From Verrucomicrobiota bacterium (GTDB taxonomy: Bacteria > Verrucomicrobiota > Verrucomicrobiia > Verrucomicrobiales > DEV007), in NCBI GenBank assembly GCA_030625775.1, contig DAOUQC010000032.1, positions 1 through 48,841 of the forward strand: 48,841 nucleotides of DNA, written 5' to 3'. Positions 34,526 through 44,311 of this stretch are shown piece after piece; the stretch's first letter is position 1; each line of letters opens with the position of its first letter. Made by a program: the position numbers and the translations under genes. The notes under the pieces are model-generated. The model searched no databases. It had not been told where the DNA came from and worked only from the letters and a program-made list of their open reading frames with translations.

Positions 34526-36012
34526 GCTTTTGCAGTTTCTTCTGTTGCAAAACCGGCTGCCGCTTCTGCACTCTCAGCTTCACCAGGGTTTTTGTGAATT
34601 AATGTCGGCCCGTCCGTTTTCCGTCCCCAGCCAAAAAACATCATCAATAACTGGTAGTAGAATGCCAGATTTGCCATTGAAATCAATGCCCAGGCAATAG
34701 CCAGAGCAACCACATAACCCTTGCCCCGTCTAACCGCGTCCAGGAAGTCTCCGCTCCAGTCATCAATCGCCCCCCCTTGAGCCAATCCGGCAAAAATCAT
34801 GAACGCAACGATGGTAATGATGGCGTAGGACGAATACCAGAAATGGAAGCGAATCAGCTTCGCCGAGGGCCATTCACAGTTCGTAATCCGCGGCACGATG
34901 AAATAGATTGCTCCGAACATAACCATCGAGAAAAAGCCATAGATGATCATAATATCAAAACCAAGCGTCGCGAAAGTAAATTGCAGCAGCCGGCTCACTT
35001 CAAAATAGGATGAGAAAGCAATCAGCAAACCGTAGAGATTAAACATAATCCCTCCAAACACAGTAAAGCGCAGGGACGGGCTGTAACGCATCAATGATGA
35101 TCGGCCGGAAATAGTTCCCAGAAAATTCACTGCCACCGCCCCTATCGGCAATATCATCAGTATGATGGCAGCCCCGCTGATGGCTGGCATCCACGAAGGA
35201 AAAGGACCCCCTAGAAATCTATTAAACCCTGTCCACCCCGCCAGTATCGCCAGAGCCCAAAACCCAATCTTGGCTAATTGATAACTGTAAATCGGTCGCC
35301 CGACAATTTTCGGAATGATGTAGTATGCCGAGGACAGACCCACTGGAACGAACCAGAAATAAATCAGGTTATTCATGAACCAGGCATTCACTCCCGCACT
35401 CATCACTGCCGATCCCCCAGTGTGATTAATGATCAAATTTGCAGTGGCATAAATCCATGGAAACCACAGGGCTGCAGCGAAAATATACTTCTGGGACACA
35501 TAAACGTCACCCTCACGTCGACGTCGGAACATCATCATCAGGGATCCCGCAATAACCGCATAAGACAAAAACAAAGACGGCCAGAGATAGGCTGGAAAAT
35601 CGATCCAGGGCATTGAATTGCCATAACCGCTCCAGACTGCCACCACGCCGATCAAAACCGTCACATTCCACACAAAACCTGCAGTGATCAAAGTGACGGC
35701 GTTCTTTACCTCGACCCGGCACAAACGGGCCATCAACCAGATCATCACTCCGAATCCGGCCTGCATGGCCCAGCCATAAATCAGGGAATCCATGTGGGCA
35801 GGAAAAAGCTGCCCGTAACTCAAAGTAGGGCAGACATCCCATAATTCAGGGGCGGCCAGCTTCACTGCACTGGCAAAACCTAACAAGGTTGCTAGAAACA
35901 ACCAACCGGCTGCGGATGTAAAGAAAAACAGCACAGGAAAACGAACCGATCGATCGATCGCCGCCCTTTCCTGTACGTCTTGCGCACTTGCCTCTTGCAT
36001 TGCTTCACTCAT
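34522..36012 (-). CDS. CcoN-like protein lacking the oxygen-reduction site
   Basis: 496 residues with about twelve helices. The fold is that of cbb3 subunit I: FPAHMDSLIYGWAMQ matches the first low-spin haem helix (His73 kept), and YYIIPKIVGRPIYSYQLAKIGFWAL matches the region YYFVPKQ...RPVYSY...HFWAL. Gapless alignment to the family motifs gives: CuB His of YGHNA is Asn214; the CuB pair of GPHH is Asn264-Arg265; the cross-linked Tyr is Ala258; and the two His of GHVHSG are Phe352 and Ile354. No catalytic ligand remains. It has only four His in all. It cannot reduce oxygen; a structural or relay role is inferred. Confidence 0.88.
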   Translation of the reverse strand: MSEAMQEASAQDVQERAAIDRSVRFPVLFFFTSAAGWLFLATLLGFASAVKLAAPELWDVCPTLSYGQLFPAHMDSLIYGWAMQAGFGVMIWLMARLCRVEVKNAVTLITAGFVWNVTVLIGVVAVWSGYGNSMPWIDFPAYLWPSLFLSYAVIAGSLMMMFRRRREGDVYVSQKYIFAAALWFPWIYATANLIINHTGGSAVMSAGVNAWFMNNLIYFWFVPVGLSSAYYIIPKIVGRPIYSYQLAKIGFWALAILAGWTGFNRFLGGPFPSWMPAISGAAIILMILPIGAVAVNFLGTISGRSSLMRYSPSLRFTVFGGIMFNLYGLLIAFSSYFEVSRLLQFTFATLGFDIMIIYGFFSMVMFGAIYFIVPRITNCEWPSAKLIRFHFWYSSYAIITIVAFMIFAGLAQGGAIDDWSGDFLDAVRRGKGYVVALAIAWALISMANLAFYYQLLMMFFGWGRKTDGPTLIHKNPGEAESAEAAAGFATEETAKA

Positions 36013-36035
36013 TCCCTGTTGTCTAAAATCTCTTA

Positions 36036-36491
36036 TTACTTTTTCGCAGCGGGTTTCTTTTCAGGCGCTTTGGCTGCTTCAGTCTTGGCTCCTTCTTTTT
36101 TCTCAACCGCTACAGGTTTTACCTGAGCCTGTTTCAAACTAGTTGGCGACCCCGGCACCACGACTTTACTCGCAGCAGGTTTTTTTCTTCTCAAGTCCGA
36201 CAGAACCAGCTTCATTCCATCTGCCACCGGTATGCGAACCAACTGCTTGGGTTCGTCCACCACAACTGCCTGATTCACCAAATCGGTCTGCTCCTTGGTC
36301 ACCTTCGCCAAATTCTCGAAACGCTTCTCAGCCCGACCGTCTTCTATTTCATTTGCCACCACCTTTTCACCTGAGGTGCTTAAACAAAGCACCAAAGACA
36401 CGACGATGACAAATACGATCATTGAGACCACTATCATCCAAAAAGCCGTGAAGCGGCTTTGGGCATTGTCTTCTGGATGTCCTTTACTCAT
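36036..36491 (-). CDS. Single-pass membrane protein with Lys/Ala-rich tail, unknown
   Basis: 151 residues. One helix (about 16-38, AFWMIVVSMIVFVIVVSLVL) is followed by a soluble charged domain (ENLAKVTKEQTDLV, LVRIPVADGMKLVLSDL), and a low-complexity Lys/Ala/Pro/Glu tail after 110. It lies 7 nt after actF and 23 nt before the ccoN-like gene, linking the two modules. In standard operons a small CcoQ/CcoH-like subunit might sit here, but no family motif is visible. Confidence 0.7.
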   Translation of the reverse strand: MSKGHPEDNAQSRFTAFWMIVVSMIVFVIVVSLVLCLSTSGEKVVANEIEDGRAEKRFENLAKVTKEQTDLVNQAVVVDEPKQLVRIPVADGMKLVLSDLRRKKPAASKVVVPGSPTSLKQAQVKPVAVEKKEGAKTEAAKAPEKKPAAKK

Positions 36492-36498
36492 GTTCCAA

Positions 36499-38058
36499 TC
36501 AATTCACCACGTTCAAAGATTCTTCCAAGCGAGGATCCTGGCTCGGATATAAACTCGCTTTACCCAGACTACGCAGCAAGAGGTAGCCAAAGATGCCTCC
36601 CACCGCTAAGAATGCCAATAAATCATACCAGATGGCCCCGGAGATCGTGAGTTCAACCCCATGCGTCAACGAAACGCCACGCTCGGGAATGATAATCCAA
36701 TAGATATCCGAAATCTGCATCAACAACAACCAGACAGCAATCGCCACCATCAGTTTCGGAGTCTTTTTCACCGAGCGCAACAGCAGTGCACCAAAGGGAA
36801 TAAAGAAGTGGCCGATCACCAACAGAATGACGGTGTAGCTGTTAAAAAAATCAGTATTGCGCAAGAGATAGAATTTTGTCTCCTCAGTGATATTGGCATA
36901 CCAGATCAGGAAATACTGACTGAAGGCGATATAAGCCCAGAAAATAACGAAGGAGTGCATCAACTTACCCATCAGGTGGTAGTGCTCCATGGTGATGGTA
37001 TCCTTGAAATGACCGATGCTACGCAGGTAGGTCACTAAAGCCACAAGAAGCGCCATCGAACTCACTGCCGCACCGGCAAAAAGATAAACCCCCCACATGG
37101 TCGAGAACCAGGCATAATCCAAAACCATCAACCAGTCGACCACCAGGAAGGTCCAGCAAATAGCAAACACCGCGATGAATCCACAACTCGCACGACGCAA
37201 CCAGCGTGTGTATTTTGGATCCCCGCTGCTGTCCTGGGTAATTGACCACTTCCGCAACACATAGATGACTCCACCCAAACCAATAACATAAGCAAAATAA
37301 CGGAACAGCCAGAAGCCCGGGTTCAAATAACCGTGTTTGTGATAGAGCAGCGGGTTGCCATGCCCACCCTTTCCGTCGCCGTGCTGCATGTAGTGAACTC
37401 GCAATTCTTCCTTCAACTCTTTGTCATTGAGTTGTCCCTTCTCCAGTTTATCAAGATCCGCTTTTGCTTTATCCAAACGCTCCTGCAGAAAATTGGCCTC
37501 CCCTTTATTCTCCCCCGCCTTGGCCAGACCGGTAGCCGTTTCACCTTCCAATTTTTTAAGTGCCGCTTCTGCTGATTGCAGTCCTTTCAATTTGGAGGCC
37601 TTTTCACTGTCCAAATGTGCGTCGGCATACTTATCCGCTCCATCCTCCAGAGCCACTTGCTCAGGAATCCATTCCCACAGAGCATTTTTAAAATCACCGC
37701 AGAAGACCAAAGGCAAACCCAACAATAGAATCCATGGAGTCAAGCTGCCAAGATTCTCCATCAAACGCCTCACCAATATCCCCCAACCCGAGTTGGTTGC
37801 ATTGTGAACCAAAGTCCAGAAAATCCCTCCCACCGCAAGGGTCAGGAAAAACATCACCGCGAACAGCCATGAATAAGCCATCACCGAGCGACGTGACACT
37901 TCCCCGTCTTCTCCACCTCCTGTCACCGCCAGAATGGCAAAGAGAAGCAAGCATGCTCCACCGCCTATCAAAAACAGGCTTTTCAACTTCCCTGTTTTTG
38001 ATTTATTCAGAGCTTCCCCGTCTTTTGGGAAATCATCTGCTGACTTAAGTGCGCTCAT
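36499..38058 (-). CDS. actF: ACIII quinol-oxidising complex subunit ActF, with coiled-coil insertion
   Basis: 519 residues, longer than the usual ActF of about 400. It has about ten helices in the NrfD-like pattern. Residues about 135-230, between helices 3 and 4, form a charged coiled-coil-like insertion (LKGLQSAEAALKKLEG, LQERLDKAKADLDKLEKG). After it, HGNPLLYHKHGYLNPGFWLFR resumes the family sequence. ActF anchors ACIII in the membrane. It is the last act gene and follows actE by 27 nt. Confidence 0.9.
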   Translation of the reverse strand: MSALKSADDFPKDGEALNKSKTGKLKSLFLIGGGACLLLFAILAVTGGGEDGEVSRRSVMAYSWLFAVMFFLTLAVGGIFWTLVHNATNSGWGILVRRLMENLGSLTPWILLLGLPLVFCGDFKNALWEWIPEQVALEDGADKYADAHLDSEKASKLKGLQSAEAALKKLEGETATGLAKAGENKGEANFLQERLDKAKADLDKLEKGQLNDKELKEELRVHYMQHGDGKGGHGNPLLYHKHGYLNPGFWLFRYFAYVIGLGGVIYVLRKWSITQDSSGDPKYTRWLRRASCGFIAVFAICWTFLVVDWLMVLDYAWFSTMWGVYLFAGAAVSSMALLVALVTYLRSIGHFKDTITMEHYHLMGKLMHSFVIFWAYIAFSQYFLIWYANITEETKFYLLRNTDFFNSYTVILLVIGHFFIPFGALLLRSVKKTPKLMVAIAVWLLLMQISDIYWIIIPERGVSLTHGVELTISGAIWYDLLAFLAVGGIFGYLLLRSLGKASLYPSQDPRLEESLNVVN

Positions 38059-38085
38059 AAAATTCTATTCTTCTGCTTTTAAAAT

Positions 38086-38766
38086 TTACTTTCCAGCTTG
38101 TTCAAAAGCCTTTTTTACATCCCCCTCGTTTTTTGCCGACGAAGAAAACTGCAATGCTCTTACATAAGCAACGATCGCCCAGCGATCCTGCACGGTGATG
38201 ATGCCTTTATACGAGCCCATCAAACCTTTACCATTGGTCATCGCTGAATAAATCTGACCGTCGGGAGCTGCCTTGAGCAATGGGTCCAGCAAGTTAGCCG
38301 TTGGAGGAAAACCCATCCAATAATTAGCCACTGCACTTTTGCCATTGCCCGACAAGCCGTGACACATCGAACACTTGATATCAAATTGCTGCTGGCCGCG
38401 TTTTAAAAATCCGGCATCTACTTTCACTGGAGCAGGAATGCCGTCTCCATAATAATCACCAAACCGGCCGGTATTATAATAGTCATCCCCATGGCTGAAT
38501 CCAAAAGCGGCTATCGCTTTTCCATTCGCGGCACGATCACTACCCTGCGGAAGCTCAAAACCGATCGGCACCGTACCGGACACCGGCAAGCGTGACCCAT
38601 AGCCATCGGCAAACTTGTCACTGGGTTTCTGGTATTTCACCTTGTACTGACGATCCATGTCAGGAAACAACTCCATCGGCGGCTGTGTGAAACGCGTACC
38701 CCGAACCCCGATCGCCGAAACCACGGCCACCGTTACGATAAACAAAATGAGAAAAAACCAGCGCAT
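38086..38766 (-). CDS. actE: ACIII cytochrome c subunit ActE
   Basis: 226 residues. The N-terminal helix (MRWFFLILFIVTVAVVSAIG) is followed by RGTRFTQPPMELFPDMDRQ, typical of ActE, and one haem c motif in IKCSMCHGLSGNG (about 134). SYKGIITVQDRWAIVAYVRAL is the cytochrome c C-terminal helix. It is the likely outlet of electrons from ACIII. The gene lies 19 nt after actD. Confidence 0.93.
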   Translation of the reverse strand: MRWFFLILFIVTVAVVSAIGVRGTRFTQPPMELFPDMDRQYKVKYQKPSDKFADGYGSRLPVSGTVPIGFELPQGSDRAANGKAIAAFGFSHGDDYYNTGRFGDYYGDGIPAPVKVDAGFLKRGQQQFDIKCSMCHGLSGNGKSAVANYWMGFPPTANLLDPLLKAAPDGQIYSAMTNGKGLMGSYKGIITVQDRWAIVAYVRALQFSSSAKNEGDVKKAFEQAGK

Positions 38767-38785
38767 TATAAGTTTCCTATATCAA

Positions 38786-39346
38786 TCACACTTCTTCTTC
38801 GACCAACTCCACCACCTTTGCCCCTACGGACTCCAACAATTCTTTCGTTTTTTCCCGGGAAAATTTCGGGTCACGGGCTTCAATCGACATAATAAATCCG
38901 TCATCGGAAAACTTCAGGAAAGTCTTCGAGTTGAATAGCGGGTGATTCAATCGCGGCAACATCAGAATCACCAGCAAACCACCCAACACTGCAAAAGCAG
39001 CGATTAAAATTGTCAGTTCGAAAATCACCGGAAAAAATGCCGGCAGTGTTGAGAAATCAGTCGGTTTGCCCTGCACCACTGTCGGATACAAAGTGACCTG
39101 GGTGAAAAACTGCAAAAACAAAGCAGTCAAACCACCTGTTGCCCCGCCTGCCAGAACCAAAGCCGACAGCCAGGATTTTTTCAATCCCATCGCATGATCC
39201 ATTCCATGAATCGGATAAGGCGTGTGCACATCCCAACGCTTAAAACCTGCATCGCGCACTTTTTCCGCAGCATGGTAAATCGCCGAAGCACTTTCGAACT
39301 CCGCGACGTAACCGTAGGCCGGTTTGCTGTTAGTTGTTCCCTTCAC
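38786..39346 (-). CDS. actD: ACIII subunit ActD (DUF3341)
   Basis: 186 residues. A small alpha/beta domain (YGYVAEFESASAIYHAAEKV, WDVHTPYPIHGMDHAMGL) and two membrane helices (LSALVLAGGATGGLTALFLQ, LTILIAAFAVLGGLLVI) match DUF3341, the ActD subunit. The tail is acidic. It is part of act order A-B-C-D-E-F and follows actC by 36 nt. Confidence 0.92.
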   Translation of the reverse strand: MKGTTNSKPAYGYVAEFESASAIYHAAEKVRDAGFKRWDVHTPYPIHGMDHAMGLKKSWLSALVLAGGATGGLTALFLQFFTQVTLYPTVVQGKPTDFSTLPAFFPVIFELTILIAAFAVLGGLLVILMLPRLNHPLFNSKTFLKFSDDGFIMSIEARDPKFSREKTKELLESVGAKVVELVEEEV

Positions 39347-39382
39347 CTTTTAATTCAAATTCGATAATAATTCCTCATTCGC

Positions 39383-40828
39383 TCAGGCATCTGCCCCTGC
39401 TCGTCCTTTTTTCAGCTTCTGCCAATCCGGATAATGAGCATCCGATTCCGGCAGCACACCTTTCACTTCACTGATCGCGATCACCGGCAAAAAGCGGATG
39501 AACAGAAGGAACAGCGACATAAATAATCCAAAGGTGCCAGCAAACATCAACCACTCCACCCAGGTCGGGCTGTAATAACCCCACTGTCCAGGCAGGAAGT
39601 CACGTGCCAGAGTAGTGGTAATGATCACAAATCGTTCGAACCACATACCTGCGTTCACAAACATGACGACGATGAATACCAGCCACAACGTACGACGGGC
39701 TTTATCGAACCAGAATATTTGCGGAGCAATTACGTTACAGAAAAACATGCAGAAGTAAGCCCAGGTGTAGGGGCCGTTGACAATTCGCAGGTAAAAAGCA
39801 TCCCCCTCATATTTGCTGCCTGAAAAGTAAGCCATGAACAGCTCCATGATGTAGGCGTATCCCACAATCGTTCCGGTCAGCAGGATGATCTTCGCCATGT
39901 TGTCGATATGCTTCAGAGTGAACATATCCTGCAATCCATAAAGGCTACGCACGGGAATCATCAAAGTCAGCACCATGGCAAATCCGCCAAATACCGCTCC
40001 GGCCACAAAATAAGGCGGGAAAATCGTCGTATGCCAACCCGGCACAATAGAAGTCGCGAAATCAAACGATACCACCGAGTGCACCGACAAAACCAGCGGA
40101 GTCGAAAGAGCCGCCAAAAGCAAGTAGCCCATTTCGTAATGTTTCCAAGCCCGGTTGCCACCGCGCCAGCCAAGGGCGAACAGACCATACAAAAATTTGC
40201 GCACCTTGCTAGTCGCACGATCCCGCAGAGTCGCCAGATCAGGGATCAAGCCGATGTACCAGAAAATCACTGATACCGTAAAATAAGTCGATACCGCAAA
40301 CACATCCCATAGCAAGGGACTCTTGAAGTTCTGCCAGATCTCATTGGAGTTGGGAACCGGCGCCAAAAACCACACCATCCAGAAACGTCCAACGTGAAAA
40401 CCAGGATAAATACCCGCACAAACCACCGCAAACAAGGTCATCGCTTCTGCCGCCCGGTTGACCGAGGTCCGCCATTTCTGACGGGTCAAAAACAAAATTG
40501 CCGAAATCAGGGTTCCGGCATGACCAATACCAATCCAAAACACAAAGTTCACAATTGCCCACCCCCAAGCTACTGGTTGGTTATTCCCCCATACTCCAAC
40601 CCCGGTAGAAACCAGATAGACCAGCGTATAACCCAGACAAGCTGCCAGCAAGACTGCCGGCACGAACAATACCCACCAGATGAAAGGCTGACGGTTTTCC
40701 ACAATACCGCAGATGCGATCCGTGATCCAGCTCATCGAGCGGTTATTCAGAATCAACGACTCACGCTTCACCCCTGGAGCTTCGCTCGGGTGCACCGTCT
40801 GATTCGAATCTGTTGTTCCCTTAGCCAT
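39383..40828 (-). CDS. actC: ACIII membrane subunit ActC (NrfD/PsrC family)
   Basis: 481 residues with about ten helices. NrfD-like features are the [19 protein letters not shown] segment with the conserved GHAGT, and [26 protein letters not shown]. It carries the quinol-binding site of ACIII in known structures. The start lies 54 nt after actB. Confidence 0.95.
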   Translation of the reverse strand: MAKGTTDSNQTVHPSEAPGVKRESLILNNRSMSWITDRICGIVENRQPFIWWVLFVPAVLLAACLGYTLVYLVSTGVGVWGNNQPVAWGWAIVNFVFWIGIGHAGTLISAILFLTRQKWRTSVNRAAEAMTLFAVVCAGIYPGFHVGRFWMVWFLAPVPNSNEIWQNFKSPLLWDVFAVSTYFTVSVIFWYIGLIPDLATLRDRATSKVRKFLYGLFALGWRGGNRAWKHYEMGYLLLAALSTPLVLSVHSVVSFDFATSIVPGWHTTIFPPYFVAGAVFGGFAMVLTLMIPVRSLYGLQDMFTLKHIDNMAKIILLTGTIVGYAYIMELFMAYFSGSKYEGDAFYLRIVNGPYTWAYFCMFFCNVIAPQIFWFDKARRTLWLVFIVVMFVNAGMWFERFVIITTTLARDFLPGQWGYYSPTWVEWLMFAGTFGLFMSLFLLFIRFLPVIAISEVKGVLPESDAHYPDWQKLKKGRAGADA

Positions 40829-40882
40829 TCAAATAGTTCCTGTTACAATCTCTTTACCTAAATTATCTCGATATCTCCACTA

Positions 40883-43800
40883 TTACAGCATCTCCGATGT
40901 GGCCTTGCCCACTTTTGCTGCCTCTGGCATTTTTGGATTTGGATTCCGAACCCTGCCGAGATAAGTCGTACGGGCGCGTATGCCGAGATACTTCAGCAAC
41001 TCGTAGTTACGTGGTGAATCTTTGGCATTCTTCTGATTCACATCATCTTTCGGATTTCTCAGATTTCCAAAAATGATCGCATCCGACGGGCAGGCTACCT
41101 GACAAGCTGTTTCCACTTTATTAGCAGCTACCTGAACATCTGCCGATTCCCTGGCTTTGGCTTTGGCCGCTACTTTTGCCGTCGTGATCCGCTGCACACA
41201 ATAGGTACATTTTTCAATCACCCCACGCATACGGACGGTGACATTCGGATTTTTCTGCAACTTTTCAGTTGTTGTTGCATTGCCTTCAGCCGGCGCCAAA
41301 GGACCAAGCCGTAGCTTGTCGAGCGGACGCTTGTTAAAATCGAAATAGTTGAATCGCCGTGATTTGTAAGGACAGTTATTGGCGCAATAACGAGTACCGA
41401 TACAGCGATTGTACGTCATCGCATTCAAACCATCACTGGTATGAACCGTGGCGTTCACCGGACAAACCGTTTCACAAGGAGCCTCTTCACATTGCGCACA
41501 ACCAATCGGTTGAGGAAGCATTTCAATATTGTCATCGTCCACCTTGCGACGTCCAGGGCGATCCCCGTCCCCTTTTCTGAACTGGCTCGCAAGATCTTCC
41601 TGTTTCAAGGTCGTAAAATAACGATCCATCCGAATCCAGTGCATTTCACGCCCATTGAGCACTTCGGCTTTACCGACAATAGGAATATTATTTTCCGACT
41701 GACACGCAACCGTGCAAGCATTACAGCCAAGACAGGAATGCAGGTCAATAGTCATCGCCCACTGGTGATCAGGATCGACTCTGAAAGGAAAGTTCCACGG
41801 ATTACTACGCTCGGTATCATTCACCGGATTATCCGGGTTGAGATAGTCCGGCCCTTTATACAAAGAGATATTTTCCGGAATATGCGCATCCATACCGTGC
41901 TTCTGCACCGCAGCCGGATCTGTTTCGAAATTTTCAAGGGTCACCTCACGGGCAAGGGCGCGGCCTTCCATGCTGTAATGTTCAGCCGTAAGAGCAAGGA
42001 TGTGTTTTTTGCCCGTCCCCTTCACTTTCGTTCCGGAAACCACATAAGACGATGCGGTCGTTTTCAGAGGATACGCATTAAAACCAACTCCAGTTCCAAC
42101 CCGACCAATCTCGACTTCCTGCCCCTTGACATCGTGGCCATAATAGCCCAGAGCCAGGGTGATGGTAAAATCTGCCTGCCCGGGATTTCTCAAAGCCGGC
42201 GCTTTTATGCTTGTATCCCCCACTGTGACTTCCAACAGCTCCCCGTCTTCAACTCCAAGAGCATCCGCCGTGGCTTGACTGATCAAAGCCGCATTGTCCC
42301 AAGTCAGCTTGGTGATGGGGTCGGGCACTTCCTGCATCCAACCATTGTTGGCAAATCGTCCGTCGTAAACTGCTGCGCTGGTGGTCAATACCACTTCAAT
42401 CGAATCGGCATAAGGCATGTCGACAAGTTTAGCACCATCGATCGCCCCAGCCACTTTGGCCATATCCACTTTCGCTGCAGATGCAGGGGAAAATTTCGAC
42501 TTGTCCAGATAACCATCACGCAAAGTTGCGTTCCATGCTTTTTTACTATTTCCCCCTTTGGGAACGAGAGCATTAAAGGTGTTTTTCACTGCATCCAAAC
42601 CCGGAAGAGGCAAATCTTCCGCAGCAACAACTGCCACCGCCGACTTATCCTTATCATCCCCGTCACTTGCGGCCTTTTGCGGAGCCGACAACAGGCTCAG
42701 GAAAAATTCAATTTCCGAAAGACCGCCATACAAAGGCAACAACATCGGCTGCATCACCGAATACATGCCGGTCGCCGTCTGCAGGTCGCCCCAACTCTCC
42801 AAATAGTGAGCCCCCGGTACATGCCAGGTTGCTGCTTTAGCGGTGAGGTTTTTTCTCACACCCAAATGAACCGATACCGGCACTTGAGCCATCAGTTCAG
42901 TGAAATTCAAATCGGCAGGCGCATCAAAAACAGGATCCGATTCGCCTACGATCACCAAAGTTCGAAACAGGCCGGACTCCATCTTTCCCGCCAAGGCTTT
43001 GATGCCCGGTAAACGGTCTTTTTGCCCGCTATTGACGATAGACAAAGAAGCTTTATCCCCCGCGTAGGCCCCCAATGCGCTGTTGATCGCAGCCACCAGC
43101 AAATGAACTTCCTTGTCATGCCGGGAACCAGCCACCACCAATGCTTTGCCTTTCGATGAGGCCAAATCCTTAGCCGCTTCACGAATCCACTGCTGATTAA
43201 AAACTGCTTCATTGACCCGCTTGCCTGTCGCCGCCACTGCTTTCTCCAAAGCAGCGTCGCCTGTAGCTTTGGCAATTTCACGTGCAAACAACACCGCCAC
43301 TTTCAAAGTCTGACTAGCAGGCAGACGCAAACGGTGATCCCCCATGCCTCCGGTCAGGGTAAAAGCAGGCTCCACCACATAAAGCCGGTTCATCGAATTT
43401 GCGACTTTGCCTTTGGCATCCTCTACCCGACGACCGCGGGTGAACTCCTTCACCGGATCATCACCGATACGGTCAAGCCCCAGGAAATCACAATCGAGCG
43501 ATAAAATCTTTTCCGCCCGGTCAAACCTCGGCACCTGGCACGCACCCTTGCCAAACAACAAGTCCTGCGCTTCCACACAGCCATCATTTGAAATCGCTTC
43601 GTGACGATAAAATTCAGCCGACGGGTAACGTTTTTTCAAGTCCGCTAACAGACGGTTCCGGGTCGGTGATGAAGAATCCCCTATCAGGAAAGCCGTGCCA
43701 TCACCCACTCCTTTTTGGAAAGTGGTGAGAAAATTGTCGGTAAAATCAGCCTGGGATGCCTCTTTTCCCTTGGCAAGGTAGGAACGCGAGCGGTCCGGGT

Positions 43801-44263
43801 CGTAGAGGTCGAGCACCGACGCCTGCATAAAGGCATCCGAACCGCCGGATACTTTCGGGTGCAAACGGTTGCCATCCACCTTGGTCGGACGCCCTTCATG
43901 AGTCGTCACCACCAGAGGATCCCCCCCCGGCCCCCCGATGCGTGGTTTCACCGTGGAATAAAACAAGGGATTGCCCGGCACATTCCACTCCACATGTTCG
44001 TTGAAAGGAACCAGAAAACGTCTTGGACGACGGCAGGAAGTCATGCCGAAGCCAGCCAGAGCGGTCGCCGCCCCCATCAAGCGCACAAAATTTCGTCGGG
44101 AAACCCCACCATCCTCTTCAGGAGCCGCCAGTTCCGCTGCCCCCTGGGGAAATTCACGTTCCAACCAGGACTGGAATTCCGGGGTTTCATCAAGCTCGCC
44201 CAGACTGCGCCAGTACTGACGGCCAGTGTCGGGAGTTTCAGGATGTTGCCACTTGCGTTTCAT
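40883..44263 (-). CDS. actB: ACIII subunit ActB (Mo-bis-PGD-like domain plus Fe-S domain)
   Basis: 1126 residues. A Tat-like signal (SRRNFVRLMGAATALAG, Arg56-57) precedes a molybdopterin-oxidoreductase-like domain (about 85-780) that in ACIII carries no cofactor. The C-terminal ferredoxin-like domain (about 840-1080) has four Cys clusters: CLGCNACTVACQ, CAQCEEAPCETVCP, CIGTRYCANNCP and CTYCVQ with CQVACP. These hold the chain of Fe-S clusters. C8 and C6 runs at 43921-43936 lie in the 5' part of the gene. It follows actA by 48 nt. Confidence 0.96.
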   Translation of the reverse strand: MKRKWQHPETPDTGRQYWRSLGELDETPEFQSWLEREFPQGAAELAAPEEDGGVSRRNFVRLMGAATALAGFGMTSCRRPRRFLVPFNEHVEWNVPGNPLFYSTVKPRIGGPGGDPLVVTTHEGRPTKVDGNRLHPKVSGGSDAFMQASVLDLYDPDRSRSYLAKGKEASQADFTDNFLTTFQKGVGDGTAFLIGDSSSPTRNRLLADLKKRYPSAEFYRHEAISNDGCVEAQDLLFGKGACQVPRFDRAEKILSLDCDFLGLDRIGDDPVKEFTRGRRVEDAKGKVANSMNRLYVVEPAFTLTGGMGDHRLRLPASQTLKVAVLFAREIAKATGDAALEKAVAATGKRVNEAVFNQQWIREAAKDLASSKGKALVVAGSRHDKEVHLLVAAINSALGAYAGDKASLSIVNSGQKDRLPGIKALAGKMESGLFRTLVIVGESDPVFDAPADLNFTELMAQVPVSVHLGVRKNLTAKAATWHVPGAHYLESWGDLQTATGMYSVMQPMLLPLYGGLSEIEFFLSLLSAPQKAASDGDDKDKSAVAVVAAEDLPLPGLDAVKNTFNALVPKGGNSKKAWNATLRDGYLDKSKFSPASAAKVDMAKVAGAIDGAKLVDMPYADSIEVVLTTSAAVYDGRFANNGWMQEVPDPITKLTWDNAALISQATADALGVEDGELLEVTVGDTSIKAPALRNPGQADFTITLALGYYGHDVKGQEVEIGRVGTGVGFNAYPLKTTASSYVVSGTKVKGTGKKHILALTAEHYSMEGRALAREVTLENFETDPAAVQKHGMDAHIPENISLYKGPDYLNPDNPVNDTERSNPWNFPFRVDPDHQWAMTIDLHSCLGCNACTVACQSENNIPIVGKAEVLNGREMHWIRMDRYFTTLKQEDLASQFRKGDGDRPGRRKVDDDNIEMLPQPIGCAQCEEAPCETVCPVNATVHTSDGLNAMTYNRCIGTRYCANNCPYKSRRFNYFDFNKRPLDKLRLGPLAPAEGNATTTEKLQKNPNVTVRMRGVIEKCTYCVQRITTAKVAAKAKARESADVQVAANKVETACQVACPSDAIIFGNLRNPKDDVNQKNAKDSPRNYELLKYLGIRARTTYLGRVRNPNPKMPEAAKVGKATSEML

Positions 44264-44311
44264 TCTAGTATAACTGGAAAATCAATGCTCTGCTTTATTT
44301 CACTGCCTTCA

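Noticed and set aside
33084-36012. Reading the ccoN/ccoO/cytochrome trio as a working cbb3 oxidase
   Set aside because: The CcoN-like subunit lacks the CuB and haem b3 ligands, the cytochrome in the CcoP place has one haem, and no ccoGHIS genes are nearby.
41441-43012. Plus-strand open frame of 523 codons opposite actB
   Set aside because: It lies wholly antisense to a strongly supported ActB gene, its protein is rich in His, Arg and Ser with no recognisable domain, and codon bias of the sense gene explains the open frame.
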